From Cladocopium goreaui (taxonomy: Eukaryota > Sar > Dinophyceae > Suessiales > Symbiodiniaceae), in the NCBI GenBank assembly GCA_947184155.2, contig CAMXCT020000809.1:55116-119115 (forward strand): a stretch of DNA of 64,000 bases, read 5' to 3'. Each line of letters starts with the position of its first letter. Position 1 is the stretch's first letter. The notes beneath the pieces were generated by a model. That model had not been told where the DNA came from. It did not search any database and worked only from the letters and a program-made list of their open reading frames with translations. A program made the translations under genes and the position numbers. Below, piece after piece: positions 55,299 through 64,000 of this stretch.

Positions 55299-55912
55299 TG
55301 GCTCATTCATATTCTCATCGACGAACAGCTCCCGAACGCTCCCGCTCACGGGACGACTATATGTGGCAGAACCGTCGCACTCAGCAACATGATTGGCAAC
55401 AAAATCCTCGACCTGAACAACCTCCTCCTGCTCCTCGAGTCCGAAAGGTCTTGGTCATCGTTGACATTGAACAAGTACGTCCACTTATGAACAAAACCCA
55501 TGATGACTCAATGGCCGCTACAACATGTGAGGTCCTCCCTCGCCTCACTCAGGTCGAAGAACGTGCATTGTTCACCTACAATATTCTGCTCAACACACAC
55601 CGGTTGGAAACCTTCACGGTGTACAACCTGTTATATTGCATCAGCCAGCATATCTGGTATACGTGGGATCGATTCTTATCTCCTTCATCTATGGACATCA
55701 GATGGCAAGACGATACTGGAGATACATTTGCTCTCCGCAACGAGGAATACCTCATTACCTATCTGAACGCCTATCGCTCTCACTGGACTGAGGGACAAGA
55801 ACACAGGGAGTTCTTTTCAAATAACATTCATTTCTTTACGTCTCACTTTCAGCCTTATATTATGCGCGTGAGTTGCCATGAGGCTCTTCCAAACCGCAAC
55901 ATGCTTCCTTAA
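55299..55912 (+). CDS. ORF e: SR-motif protein of unknown function
   Basis: About 204 codons from ATG 55299 (MAHSYSHRRTAPERSRSRDD). The frame is open upstream to 55073, but that part translates the pyrimidine spacer and is not believed. The SRSRDDYM motif near the N-terminus is repeated in ORF a (48000 region), which suggests a shared origin or targeting signal. Charged and aromatic residues dominate the rest (VRKVLVIVDIEQVRPLMNK, ERALFTYNILLNTHRLETF, TFALRNEEYLITYLNAYRSH). No family recognised. It would be translated from the same polycistronic RNA as its neighbours, if trans-splicing is used. Confidence 0.6.
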
Positions 55913-56029
55913 ACTTGAAAAGTCTCCTGCATTTAGGGCTGTGGGACTTTCCCGTTTGCAGGTGGTGGTTTTGCCTTTTTGTTGATTTTTACCTGTTAAA
56001 TTCTTTAGCTCTTGGCTCCAGCTGTACCA
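55913..56029 (+). promoter_or_regulatory. Spacer before ORF f with acceptor-like end
   Basis: T-rich, ending TTCTTTAG at 56008. CTCTTGGCTCCAG follows at 56009-56021, similar to TTCTTGGCTCAAG before ORF d. The ATG of ORF f is at 56030. Confidence 0.45.
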
Positions 56030-56968
56030 TGACCAAACGTGATTCCTCATTTGCCGGTATCACGTATCCTTCATCCTCCATGAACAAGCCACGTCGTCTT
56101 TCATGGAGATCTCGCGGTCATGGGCAATCCAGTAGCACTGCTGCTCCTTCGGATCCGTTGCATCCTTCCCGTGGCGACAATGCTCCCCAAGCTGGAATTT
56201 CCCTCTCACCTACCGGATCAGGTGAGTACACACCTCACTATGGGTACTCTTCGGAAAATCTTGCCACACCCATACCATCTCCTGCCGATCATCAAGCTCC
56301 AATTCTCCCTACTCCTACAAGGGAATCATATCCACTCCAGCAAGAGATGGAAGAAGTCCGACGTCAGCTCCATGCATACTATTTTGTCGAAGTCCAATCA
56401 CCTTCAGATGACGACACCCAACCGGCACTTCGCCGACTTATGGTGACGGAAGTGGATCGACGTGGCCACCATCACAATAGGCAGCCGGAATATTTTTTCA
56501 ATGGCATCATCGGCCACATTCGTGCCGGCCAGAATGGCTGGATTGACTCATGGGATCAATCCTCCCAGCTGGCGTCGCTATTTTCAGATTCCGGAGATCT
56601 CTCCGTATGGAAATTGGCGTCCCCGTCAAGATGAAGCTCCAGGAAGCCCTGAATCGTTGCAAGAATCCGGCATGGATGACACCGATTCTCTCATTGCCAA
56701 TGTTGACATCAATCCACCTCCTGTCCAGATCCATCAACTGGCAACGTTCCTCTGGAACATTCTCAACAATGACAGGGAGGCCAACATGGCCATACTCGAA
56801 CGTCTTGAGGATCCTGAAGGAGACCTTTCCCGACACCCAGTTCAGATCTTCTCGGCGGCAGACTTGGCTCATCTTGCCAGCCACTTGGCGGAATCTACAA
56901 GGACTTTGTCAAACCAAGCACGACGCATGGAGGCATTAAATTACCTGATGACGGCCTGTGAGCTTTAG
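56030..56968 (+). pseudogene. ORF f: unknown protein, one frameshift
   Basis: Starts at ATG 56030 (MTKRDSSFAGITYPSSSMNK). Basic, then Ser/Pro-rich to residue about 100. LQQEMEEVRRQLHAYYFVEV (about 102-121) is helical, followed by ALRRLMVTEVDRRGHHHNRQ and FFNGIIGHIRAGQNGWIDSW. The frame shifts near 56600 into the frame ending at 56968, where IHQLATFLWNILNNDREANM, ILERLEDPEGDLSRHPVQIF and LAHLASHLAESTRTLSNQAR complete a helical C-terminus. No family recognised. Confidence 0.55.
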
Positions 56969-57062
56969 GATTAATTCATTTGATGATTCTTCCCTGTATT
57001 TTGAAGCCATTTCCGCTTCAGGGAACGGATAATAGCCTTCACTGCGTGTGAACTTGAAAAAA

Positions 57063-57080
57063 GCCTCGCGGCAGCGAGGC
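57063..57080 (+). terminator. Stem-loop followed by GT run at the element 3' end
   Basis: GCCTCGC-GGCA-GCGAGGC, then GTGTGTGT and the right terminal repeat. The corresponding site in family 2 (45976-45993) is GCCCCGC-CGCG-GTGGGGC, with a T-A pair replaced by C-G. It may be a 3' end or RT-recognition hairpin; the type label is the nearest available. Confidence 0.5.
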
Positions 57081-57088
57081 GTGTGTGT

Positions 57089-57356
57089 GGAACATCTGAA
57101 AAGATGTAAAACTTCCTTTGGTTCGATGATGGTTGTTTTTCGTGGTTTTTCGCTTTGGAATCATATTTGCAGGGGGACGTGGCATACAATCAGGGACCAC
57201 GTCCAACGAAGCTACCTGATTGTATGGGATACAGAGCCTGATCAGCTCTGCGTACCTGCTTCAATTTTCCACTGTTTATGGCGACCGGCTAAGCCAAGTA
57301 CCGGCATGTCGACTCAATTTTCATTTCTTTCCTGCACTGTTGTCGCAATCTGGAAT
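57089..57356 (+). repeat. Right terminal repeat (pseudo-LTR) of family 1
   Basis: 266 of 268 positions are identical to 46312-46579. Preceded by GCCTCGC-GGCA-GCGAGGC (57063-57080) and GTGTGTGT. Confidence 0.93.
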
Positions 57357-60300
57357 CCGCCGACCCCTGCCTAGCTTTGGCCTAGGCGGGGCGGCGCCCG
57401 GGATCACCGTAGGTGTGCAGCATGGCCCCGGTGCCTGCCTTTGTGCTTTTCCATTGCCCCTTCAAAGCTTCAAAAGCTTCAGAAACGATGCCTTGCCATT
57501 GCAGCTCTCGAAGCCCTTTGGAAACACGAACTGTTTCTGTTGGGCTTCGAAGCTGCTATCTGGCACTTCCGAGGCGCCACAACCTGTTTCTATTGTGCTT
57601 CGAAACTGCCATCTGGCACGTTTCCAGCAGCCCTTAAAAGCCTTAAAACCCTCCCAGCAGCTTTGCCATGGGACTTCCCGAGGCCCCAGGAACTGTTTCT
57701 GTTGGCATTCGAAGCTGCTATCTGGCACTTCCGAGGCACCACAACTTTTTATCGGGCTTCGAAACTGCCATCTGGCACGTTTCCAGCACCCCTTAAAAGC
57801 CTTACAACGTTCAAAACTCGCAGCAGCTTTGCCATGGGACGTCCCGAGGCCCCACGACGAGCTGTTTCTGTTGGGCTTCGAAGCTGCTATCTGGCACTTC
57901 CGAGGCGCCGCAACCTGTTTCTAGTGGGCTTCGATGCTGTTTCTGTTGAGCTTCGAAGCTGCTATCTGGCATTTCCGAGGCGCTACAACCTGTTTCTATT
58001 GGGCTTCGAAACTGCCATCTGGCACGTTTCCAGCAGCCCTTAAAAGCCTTAAAACCCTCCCAGCAGCTTTGCCATGGGACTTCCCGAGGCCCCACGAACT
58101 GTTTCTGTTGGGCTTCGAAGCTGCTATCTGGCCCTTCCGAGGCGCCACAACTTTCTATTGGGCTTCGAAACTGCCATCTGGCACGTTTCCAGCACCCCTT
58201 AAAAGCCTTAAAACACTCCCAGCAGCTTTGCCATGGGACTTCCCGAGGCCCCACGAGCTGTTTCTGTTGGGCTTCGAAGCTGCTATCTGTGGCACTTCCG
58301 AGGCGCCGCAACCCGTTTCCATCTGGCACGTTTCCAGCACCCCTTAAAAGCCTTAAAACCCTCCCAACAGCTTTGCCCTGGGACTTCCCGAGGCCCTACG
58401 AACTGTTTCTGTTGGGCTTCGAAGCTGCTATCTGGCCCTTCCGAGGCGCCACAACTTTCTTTTGGGCTTCGAAACTGCCATCTGGCCTTTTCCAGCAGCC
58501 CTTCAACGCCTTAAAACTTGCAAAACCTCTCAGCAGCTTTGCCATGAGACCTCGCAAGGCGCCATGTGCTGTTTCTGTTGGGCTTCGAAGCTGCTATCTG
58601 GCATTTCCGAGGCGCTACAACTTGTTTCTATTGGGCTTCGAAACTGCCATCTGGCACGTTTCCAGCAGCCCTTAAAAGCCTTAAAACCCTGCCAGCAGCG
58701 CCATAACTTTCTATCAGGCTTCGAAACTGCCATCACACACGTTTCCAGCACCCCTTAAAAGCCTTACAGCCCTCCCAGCAGCTTTGCCATGGGACTAGCC
58801 CTTAAAAGCCTTAAAACCCTCCCAGCAGCTTTGCCATGGGACTTCCCGAGGCCCCAGGAACTGTTTCTGTTGGCCTTCGAAGCTGCTATCTGGCACTTCC
58901 GAGGTGCCACAACCTCTTTCTATTGGGCTTCGAAACTGCCATCTGGCACGTTTCCAGCAGCCCTTAAAAGCCTTAAAACCCTCCCAGCAGCTTTGCCGTG
59001 GGACTTCCCGAGGCCCCAGGAACTGTTTCTGTTGGCATTCGAAGCTGCTATCTGGCACTTCCGAGGCACCACAACTTTTTATCGGGCTTCGAAACTGCCA
59101 CCCTCCCAGCAGCTTTGCCATGGTATTCCCCAGGCCCCACGAACTGATTCTGTTGGGCTTCGAAGCTGCTATCTGGCACTTCCGAGGTGCCACAACCTCT
59201 TTCTATTGGGCTTCGAAACTGCCATCTGGCACGTTTCCAGCACCCCTTAAAAGCCTTAAAACCCTCCCAGCAGCTTTGCCATGGGACTTCCCGAGGCCCC
59301 GCGAACTGTTTCTGTTGGCCTTCGAAGCTGCTATCTGGCCCTTCCGAGGCGCCACAACTTTCTATTGGGCTTCGAAACTGCCATCTGGCCTTTTCCAGCA
59401 GCCCTTCAACGCCTTAAAACTTGCAAAACCTCTCAGCAGCTTTCCCGTGAGACCTCGCGAGGCGCCATGTGCTGTTTCTGTTGGGCTTCGAAGCTGCTAT
59501 CTGGCATTTCCGAGGCGCTACAACTTGTTTCTATTGGGCTTCGAAACTGCCATCTGGCACGTTTCCAGCAGCCCTTCTATCTGGCCCTTCCGTGGCGCCA
59601 CAACTTTCTATCGGGCTTCGAAACTGCCACCCTCCCAGCAGCTTTGCCATGGGATTCCCCAGGCCCCACGAACTGTTTCTGTTGGGCTTCGAAGCTGCTA
59701 TCTGGCACTTCCGAGGTGCCACAACCTCTTTCTATTGGGCTTCGAAACTGCCATCTGGCACGTTTCCAGCACCCCTTAAAAGCCTTAAAACCCTCCCAGC
59801 AGCTTTGCCATGGGACTTCCCGAGGCCCCTCGAACTGTTTCTGTTGGCCTTCGAAGCTGCTATCTGGCCCTTCCGAGGCGCCACAACTTTCTATTAGGCT
59901 TCGACACTGCCATCTGGCCTTTTCCAGCACCCCTTGAAAGCCTTACAACGTTCAAAACTTTCCCAGCAGCTTTGCCATGGGACGTCCCGAGGCCCCACGA
60001 CGAGCTGTTTCTGTGGGCTTCGAAGCTGCTATCTGGAACTTCTGAGGTGGTGCAACCTGTTTCTAGTGGGCTTCGAAACTGCCATCTGGCACGTTTCCAG
60101 CACCCCTTAAAAGCCTTAAAACCCTCCCAGCAGCTTTGCCCTGGCACTTCCCGAGGCCCTACGAACTGTTTCTGTTAGGCTTCGAAGTTGCTATCTCGCC
60201 CTTCCGAGGCGCCACAACTTTCTATTGGGCTTCGAAACTGCCATCTGGCCTTTTCCAGCAGCCCTTCAACGCCTTAAAACCTGCAAAACCTCTCAGCAGC

Positions 60301-60400
60301 TTTGCCATGAGACCTCGCGAGGCGCGATGTGCTGTTTCTGTTGGGCTTCGAAGCTGCTATCTGGCATTTCCGAGGCGCTACAACTTTCTACTTGGATGAC
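57357..60400. repeat. Minisatellite array, about 17 units of 145-170 bp
   Basis: Each full unit runs from GCTTTGCCATGGGAC through two similar half-units. The halves are GGGCTTCGAAGCTGCTATC and GGGCTTCGAAACTGCCATC, about 55-60 bp each, and the unit ends CCTTAAAAGCCTTAAAACCC. Unit starts lie near 57661, 57825, 58067, 58226, 58371, 58537, 58779, 58828, 58987, 59111, 59273, 59444, 59642, 59807, 59970, 60137 and 60302. Some units are partial or recombined, for example at 58779-58828 and near 59100. Open frames of up to 291 codons exist on both strands because unit lengths are often multiples of three. The array starts directly after the Penelope-like terminal repeat. Confidence 0.93.
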
Positions 60401-60760
60401 CGGCGTGGTTGCTAAGTAGTTGTTGCCTGTTAGCAAAGATACAGAAGTGACTTGGCAAACTTATAAAGGCACACATATGGCTTGCATAGAAGGCTACTTA
60501 GCGGCGACTTATGAGGTATACATAGGGTGAGATACAGAAGCTTGCTATGTATGCCATGGCATACTTACTAAGTATATTAAATGGCTAAGGGCACACATAC
60601 TAAGTACACCAAGACTGCTTATGTAAGTAATTTAAGTGGCACTGGCGCACTTACTATGTAGGCCATGGCGGACTTACTAACCAGGTTTCGGCTGACTTAC
60701 TAACTAGGCCATTGAAGATTCTTATAGTAGGTAATGGCGGATCTATAAGTGCAGATAGAG
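60401..60760. repeat. Degenerate repeats of ACTTACTAAGTA
   Basis: About nine variants of CTTACTAAGTA or its near palindrome, often next to GGC (for example 60565-60580, 60600-60611, 60648-60660, 60671-60680, 60692-60706). No gene. Confidence 0.55.
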
Positions 60761-61429
60761 GAGGCCGAAGTGGATAATATATAGAGAAAAAAGAATTGAT
60801 TTCTTCTGGGCTGTCAACTTTGAATAATTTTTCACCTCAAACTTCAAATCGGAAACTTGAAACCTCTAAACATGGACTTGGGACGGCCGAACCTAAAGAA
60901 ACAAGAAACTGAGCTATGTTGACCTGCTGAGTCTTCGAAGCTATACTTAGGGTTGCAGACAAAGACATTGAACACAGATGAAACTCAGCTGCATTGTTTT
61001 TTCAAGAGAGCGTCAACAATGCGCATTGCCCAAGAGGAGTCTGCATGCAGAGCCTCCAGGATGGCAACAAATTGAAATCAACCAATGATAGGTGGCTGAT
61101 GGAATGCAACTGCATGCGAGCCTATATAGCCCAGCATGTTTGTTGCACCTTCGTGACAGTTGCAGTGATGTTGATGTCTCCGGATCTTCCTGGCGCGCAA
61201 GGTTTGGGAATGGATCACAAAGCAGGCTGGGCAATGGCACGCTTGTACTCTGGAGGTGACATATAAAAAGCCAACAATAGAAATCCAACTCTGGGGGAAC
61301 CTTGTTGAGACATTACAACGACACCAAAAGACATGAAGCTTTCAGCCTATAATCGAAGGCAGGTTCTCACAAACAGCCTGCAAGATTCTTTTTATCATTG
61401 TCACTCAAGCCGTCATCAGCCAATTTGCG
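60761..61429. other. No recognised feature; 3' flank of the transposase-like gene
   Basis: AT-rich DNA with ORFs under 92 codons. No terminal inverted repeat matching the other side of the downstream gene was found by eye. Confidence 0.5.
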
Positions 61430-63511
61430 CTACCAGCTCGCCCAAGTAGAGCATGCGGCAACTGCAGCCTGATTTTCAGGCATTGGCTTAAAGATGCAAG
61501 TGTCTCGAATGCACTCCAGCCCGAATAGAACTGGATCCAAACCTTCGCAATTGAATATGTTGCTTCCCAACGGCTCCCAAGGTTGAAGGCAGACCCATTC
61601 AGCATCATCTACAGAAGCAAAAAACAAGACTTGGCCTAGCAAAGGGTCATTGAGATCTTCCACATGACAGATCACCACATCATCCTTGAAGACACGGGCT
61701 CCTGGTGCGTAGTAGGCAGAACGAGCCACCTTTGCGACACGGAACGCGCCCAAAGTTCGATACAGCAATTGCTTGGTCGCCATCGGAGCTTCTTGGGGCT
61801 GGCACATGCCGCCGTAGAAGGATTGATCTTGGTCTTCCAGCAGGGAGTCAAGCATGTCGCACGCGGCATCCACCATCACAGATCTCTCCCAGGCGCTCCA
61901 AGTGTTGCAGATCAACTGAGCATGTCGCTTGATCTCTTTGTGTTTCCGTTCGTGGCAAAAACACGACACAAGTGTCCCATGCCGCTGCAACATTCTGCAG
62001 AGATGGAAGCTGTAGTGATGCTTTGGCAAGAACCGTGTATCTTGATATGCATCCTTGAAGGCTGACAAATGTGCCACAACTGCAACCTCCAATGCTCTCG
62101 GGGTTGTCTTGCCCAGTTTGACCTGTTGAAGCAAATCCAAGACATGACACAGTCGAAGATATGAGTCGCACTCAGCACGGATGGCGCGCAAATCCTGTGT
62201 TTGCATTGCTTCAAGGAGAAACAATCTTAATACACTGTAAACTGACAGGCACTCACTCGCCGAGCACTTGATGTCTTCATTCTGATCTCCCTTTGCAAAG
62301 ATTTTTTGTCCTGTGACACCGCGGCTTCTGATAGCTTGCGGCCAGATAAATTTTTGCAGTTCCTCATGTAGATCAGCTTGCGTGATGCCGATTTCCTGGA
62401 GCTTTGCCACGAGGAGGCCAGCCTCCACATTCCAAAGTCCAGCCACACAAAAGCAATGCATCCAGTCAAACATCAGGACGCTCACGGCTTTGATGTCCAG
62501 TTCCGCCGATCGCAAGAGTCCATGTGGGTTGTGGTTGAAGCCAAGAGCCTGGGTCATCTTGCTAAACTTTGCCTTGGACACTGGGCCGTGGGCCTGTTCT
62601 TCAAGGTAATCCAAGATCTTCTTAACGGTGGCATCAGTCTGGGCGTCCACCAGGGAAAGATCTATGGTCGTGCTCGGAACGAATGCATCCTGGTGATGAT
62701 GGAGCTCCGACTTGTGGTCCACCAGATTGCGACATAAGGGACAACATATCGTTCCAGCTGCCCCTTTCATGTCTATCATCTCCTTCAGTGCCACCGCATC
62801 GGCCACAATGACCTCAACAGCAGCGAAGAGCATGGAGCAGTGCCCATCAGCGAACCGCACTTGAATCCCTTCCCGCACATCAATCGGCAAGATGAACTGC
62901 TCGAGGCATCGCCTGAAGTACTCAGACATTTTACCTGGCAGCCTCTTGACATGCTCTGACCGTGCGATGCCTGCCAAGAACCAACACCTCTCAGAGGAAA
63001 GTGCTACTGGTCCAAACTCCTTGATGCTCCAGTATATGACTTGCACCTTTCTCTCAAGCCTGTGAGCCAATACGTTTCCAGGGCTGATCTCATCGGCATA
63101 AGCCAATATACTCAGTGGTCTCTGCCTGGACGGCTTGTTGCGATCGAGAACGTGCCGCATCATCCGCGCAAACTCCGACTCTTGCGCACAGAGGTGGTAC
63201 AGCAAGGGGAGAGGCGCCAGAAACGGAAGCTCAACGCTCTTAGCCTTCATGGCCGGCTTCTTTCCTGTCTTCTTTTGCTCTGGCAGGGTCACGGAATAGG
63301 AAGACAGCAAGCATCCCAGCGGCGTCTGCACCTCCACAGTGGTATCCCTTTGCCTCTTCACCGTCTGCCTGGAGATTGCCGATGGAAACTCTCTGTCTTT
63401 GAGGTCCTTCAGCACGGCTTCCAAGCCACTGCGTGAGATTACGTGGCGTCTACCAAGTCGTCCAACTTCGATCGCCATTGCATGCAATGATGGCTCGTGC
63501 AGGCGTGCCAC
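61430..63511 (-). CDS. Intact transposase-like protein of a dinoflagellate multigene family
   Basis: 693 codons without interruption; the first ATG is at 63511, and one at 63478 is an alternative start. Landmarks: ILAYADEISPGNVLAHRLER (about residues 134-153), VQVIYWSIKEFG, CCPLCRNLVDHKSELHHH, a zinc-binding-like segment (about 257-275), NPHGLL, then SVLMFDWMHCFCVAGLWNVE (about 345-365), and many helices and charged residues to the end. I recall numerous dinoflagellate gene models with the same series (YSDxxxPGN, RKVQxxYW, CCxLC, DWMH). The acidic residues in YADE and FDWMH are placed like the first two acids of a DDE transposase of the CACTA/TNP2 kind, but that assignment is tentative. It is the only full-length intact gene of its size in the window, so it may be recent or domesticated. 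Confidence 0.55.
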   Translation of the reverse strand: MARLHEPSLHAMAIEVGRLGRRHVISRSGLEAVLKDLKDREFPSAISRQTVKRQRDTTVEVQTPLGCLLSSYSVTLPEQKKTGKKPAMKAKSVELPFLAPLPLLYHLCAQESEFARMMRHVLDRNKPSRQRPLSILAYADEISPGNVLAHRLERKVQVIYWSIKEFGPVALSSERCWFLAGIARSEHVKRLPGKMSEYFRRCLEQFILPIDVREGIQVRFADGHCSMLFAAVEVIVADAVALKEMIDMKGAAGTICCPLCRNLVDHKSELHHHQDAFVPSTTIDLSLVDAQTDATVKKILDYLEEQAHGPVSKAKFSKMTQALGFNHNPHGLLRSAELDIKAVSVLMFDWMHCFCVAGLWNVEAGLLVAKLQEIGITQADLHEELQKFIWPQAIRSRGVTGQKIFAKGDQNEDIKCSASECLSVYSVLRLFLLEAMQTQDLRAIRAECDSYLRLCHVLDLLQQVKLGKTTPRALEVAVVAHLSAFKDAYQDTRFLPKHHYSFHLCRMLQRHGTLVSCFCHERKHKEIKRHAQLICNTWSAWERSVMVDAACDMLDSLLEDQDQSFYGGMCQPQEAPMATKQLLYRTLGAFRVAKVARSAYYAPGARVFKDDVVICHVEDLNDPLLGQVLFFASVDDAEWVCLQPWEPLGSNIFNCEGLDPVLFGLECIRDTCIFKPMPENQAAVAACSTWASW

Positions 63512-64000
63512 AAGTCACAGCCTGTTTAAAGCCACCATGCAGGATATGATTTGTTGTTTTGAAAAATAATAAGGGCATGTATTTCGATGCTCATTCCATG
63601 TGATAATTGCCACACAATAGACAGCCACGATGGCAAGAACATGCCTTTCGATTTCGTTACATTATGCATTGCCACATACATACAATATATAGACCTTTCT
63701 ATGGAGCAGGATGGGAAAAAAACCCCTTTCGATAATGATTCCATGTGGTAATTGCCATGCGGTGTAGTATAGAGCAAGATGCATGTGTCTTATACGTTCG
63801 ATCCAAAACATGTGAAAGCATGTTAACACAGTGTTCACACACACAGATTGCTGAAAAAAGCGACGGACGCTTATGGCATCAGCAGGAAACACACTCCATC
63901 GCATGATTTCTTCTTGCATGCTGATGGCATCAACAGGAAACGAACGCTGTCACGTGACTTCATCTCCCTTGGATGATGACAAAACTAGACAGAAAAAGTC
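63512..64000. repeat. 5' flank with two sets of direct repeats
   Basis: ATTCCATGTGATAATTGCCA (63594-63613) recurs as ATTCCATGTGGTAATTGCCA (63739-63758). ATGGCATCAGCAGGAAAC (63873-63890) recurs as ATGGCATCAACAGGAAAC (63923-63940). TTTCGAT precedes several of them. They could be remnants of element termini or a promoter region. No gene. Confidence 0.6.

Larger units (their letters stand above)
46299..57356 (+). mobile_element. Penelope-like family 1: 11-kb multi-ORF retroelement with GIY-YIG and RT
   Basis: Direct terminal repeats of 268 bp (46312-46579 and 57089-57356) differ at two positions. Each is preceded by a GT run. Between them, all on the plus strand, lie ORF a (SR-rich with HGT motif), ORF b (proline-rich coiled coil), ORF c (GIY-YIG nuclease plus RT), ORF d (Myb/SANT), ORF e and ORF f. 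A GIY-YIG domain upstream of RT, together with pseudo-LTRs, is characteristic of a subset of Penelope-like elements with permuted domains. Five accessory ORFs are not part of the usual single-ORF layout. Several frameshifts make this copy defective, although the terminal repeats say it is young. Confidence 0.78.

Noticed and set aside
57441..60399. Overlapping ORFs of 100-290 codons in the minisatellite
   Set aside because: Both strands and several frames are open because unit lengths are often multiples of three. No start context or non-repeat domain is present. Kept only as a low-interest finding.
1..64000. tRNA, rRNA, CRISPR or bacterial operon signals
   Set aside because: None could be identified on either strand. 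The content is eukaryotic mobile DNA.

Overview
The window looks like nuclear DNA of a dinoflagellate (Symbiodiniaceae/Suessiales-like). The evidence is a 13-base match to the start of the conserved dinoflagellate spliced leader (47041-47053), a copia element of the dinoflagellate type with a methyltransferase-like domain, long GT/CA tracts, large minisatellites, and a transposase-like protein family that I recall from dinoflagellate gene models. No tRNA, rRNA or ordinary host housekeeping gene is visible. Almost everything supported here is mobile DNA or its debris.

Layout. 1-2079: short repeats and nothing codable. 2080-9702: a Ty1/copia element on the minus strand, with 135-bp LTRs and a CCCCA target duplication, carrying broken gag, protease, methyltransferase-like, integrase, truncated RT and RNase H pieces. 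9703-12749: intergenic DNA ending in a 239-bp perfectly alternating purine/pyrimidine tract. 12750-44661: four non-LTR (LINE-like) elements A-D, all on the minus strand, head to tail. 44662-57356: a GT tract and two nested Penelope-like elements on the plus strand. The first is a 1.4-kb deletion derivative. The second is an 11-kb multi-ORF element with 268-bp terminal repeats. 57357-60400: about 17 copies of a 145-170 bp minisatellite. 61430-63511: an intact 693-codon transposase-like ORF on the minus strand.

How the genes work together. Each LINE encodes, in one reading direction, a membrane-anchored N-terminus, an exonuclease-endonuclease-phosphatase (EEP/APE) endonuclease, a reverse transcriptase, a long C2H2-type zinc-finger array, a linker, and a compact ubiquitin-specific protease (USP, peptidase C19) with Cys, QQD and His boxes. 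Over the linker, a second conserved ORF of about 280 codons (called ORF2 here) lies in the +1 frame in all four copies. In three of them its stop codon overlaps the first ATG of the protease (ATGA or TGATG). Three elements end in exactly A9 followed by (CA)n. B, C and D each begin directly at the end of a CA tract, so the array looks as if it grew by insertion at earlier elements' tails.

The 11-kb Penelope-like element carries GIY-YIG and RT domains in one ORF, with accessory ORFs (SR-rich/HGT-motif, proline-rich coiled coil, Myb/SANT, two unknown) before and after it. Pyrimidine-rich, AG-ending spacers separate them, some with spliced-leader-like sequence. Its terminal repeats hold a pseudoknot-like RNA structure that covaries with the neighbouring family.

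Limits: all calls are by eye from sequence and memory. No alignment, HMM or database search was run. Boundaries given as approximate are approximate, and several frameshifts could be assembly indels.
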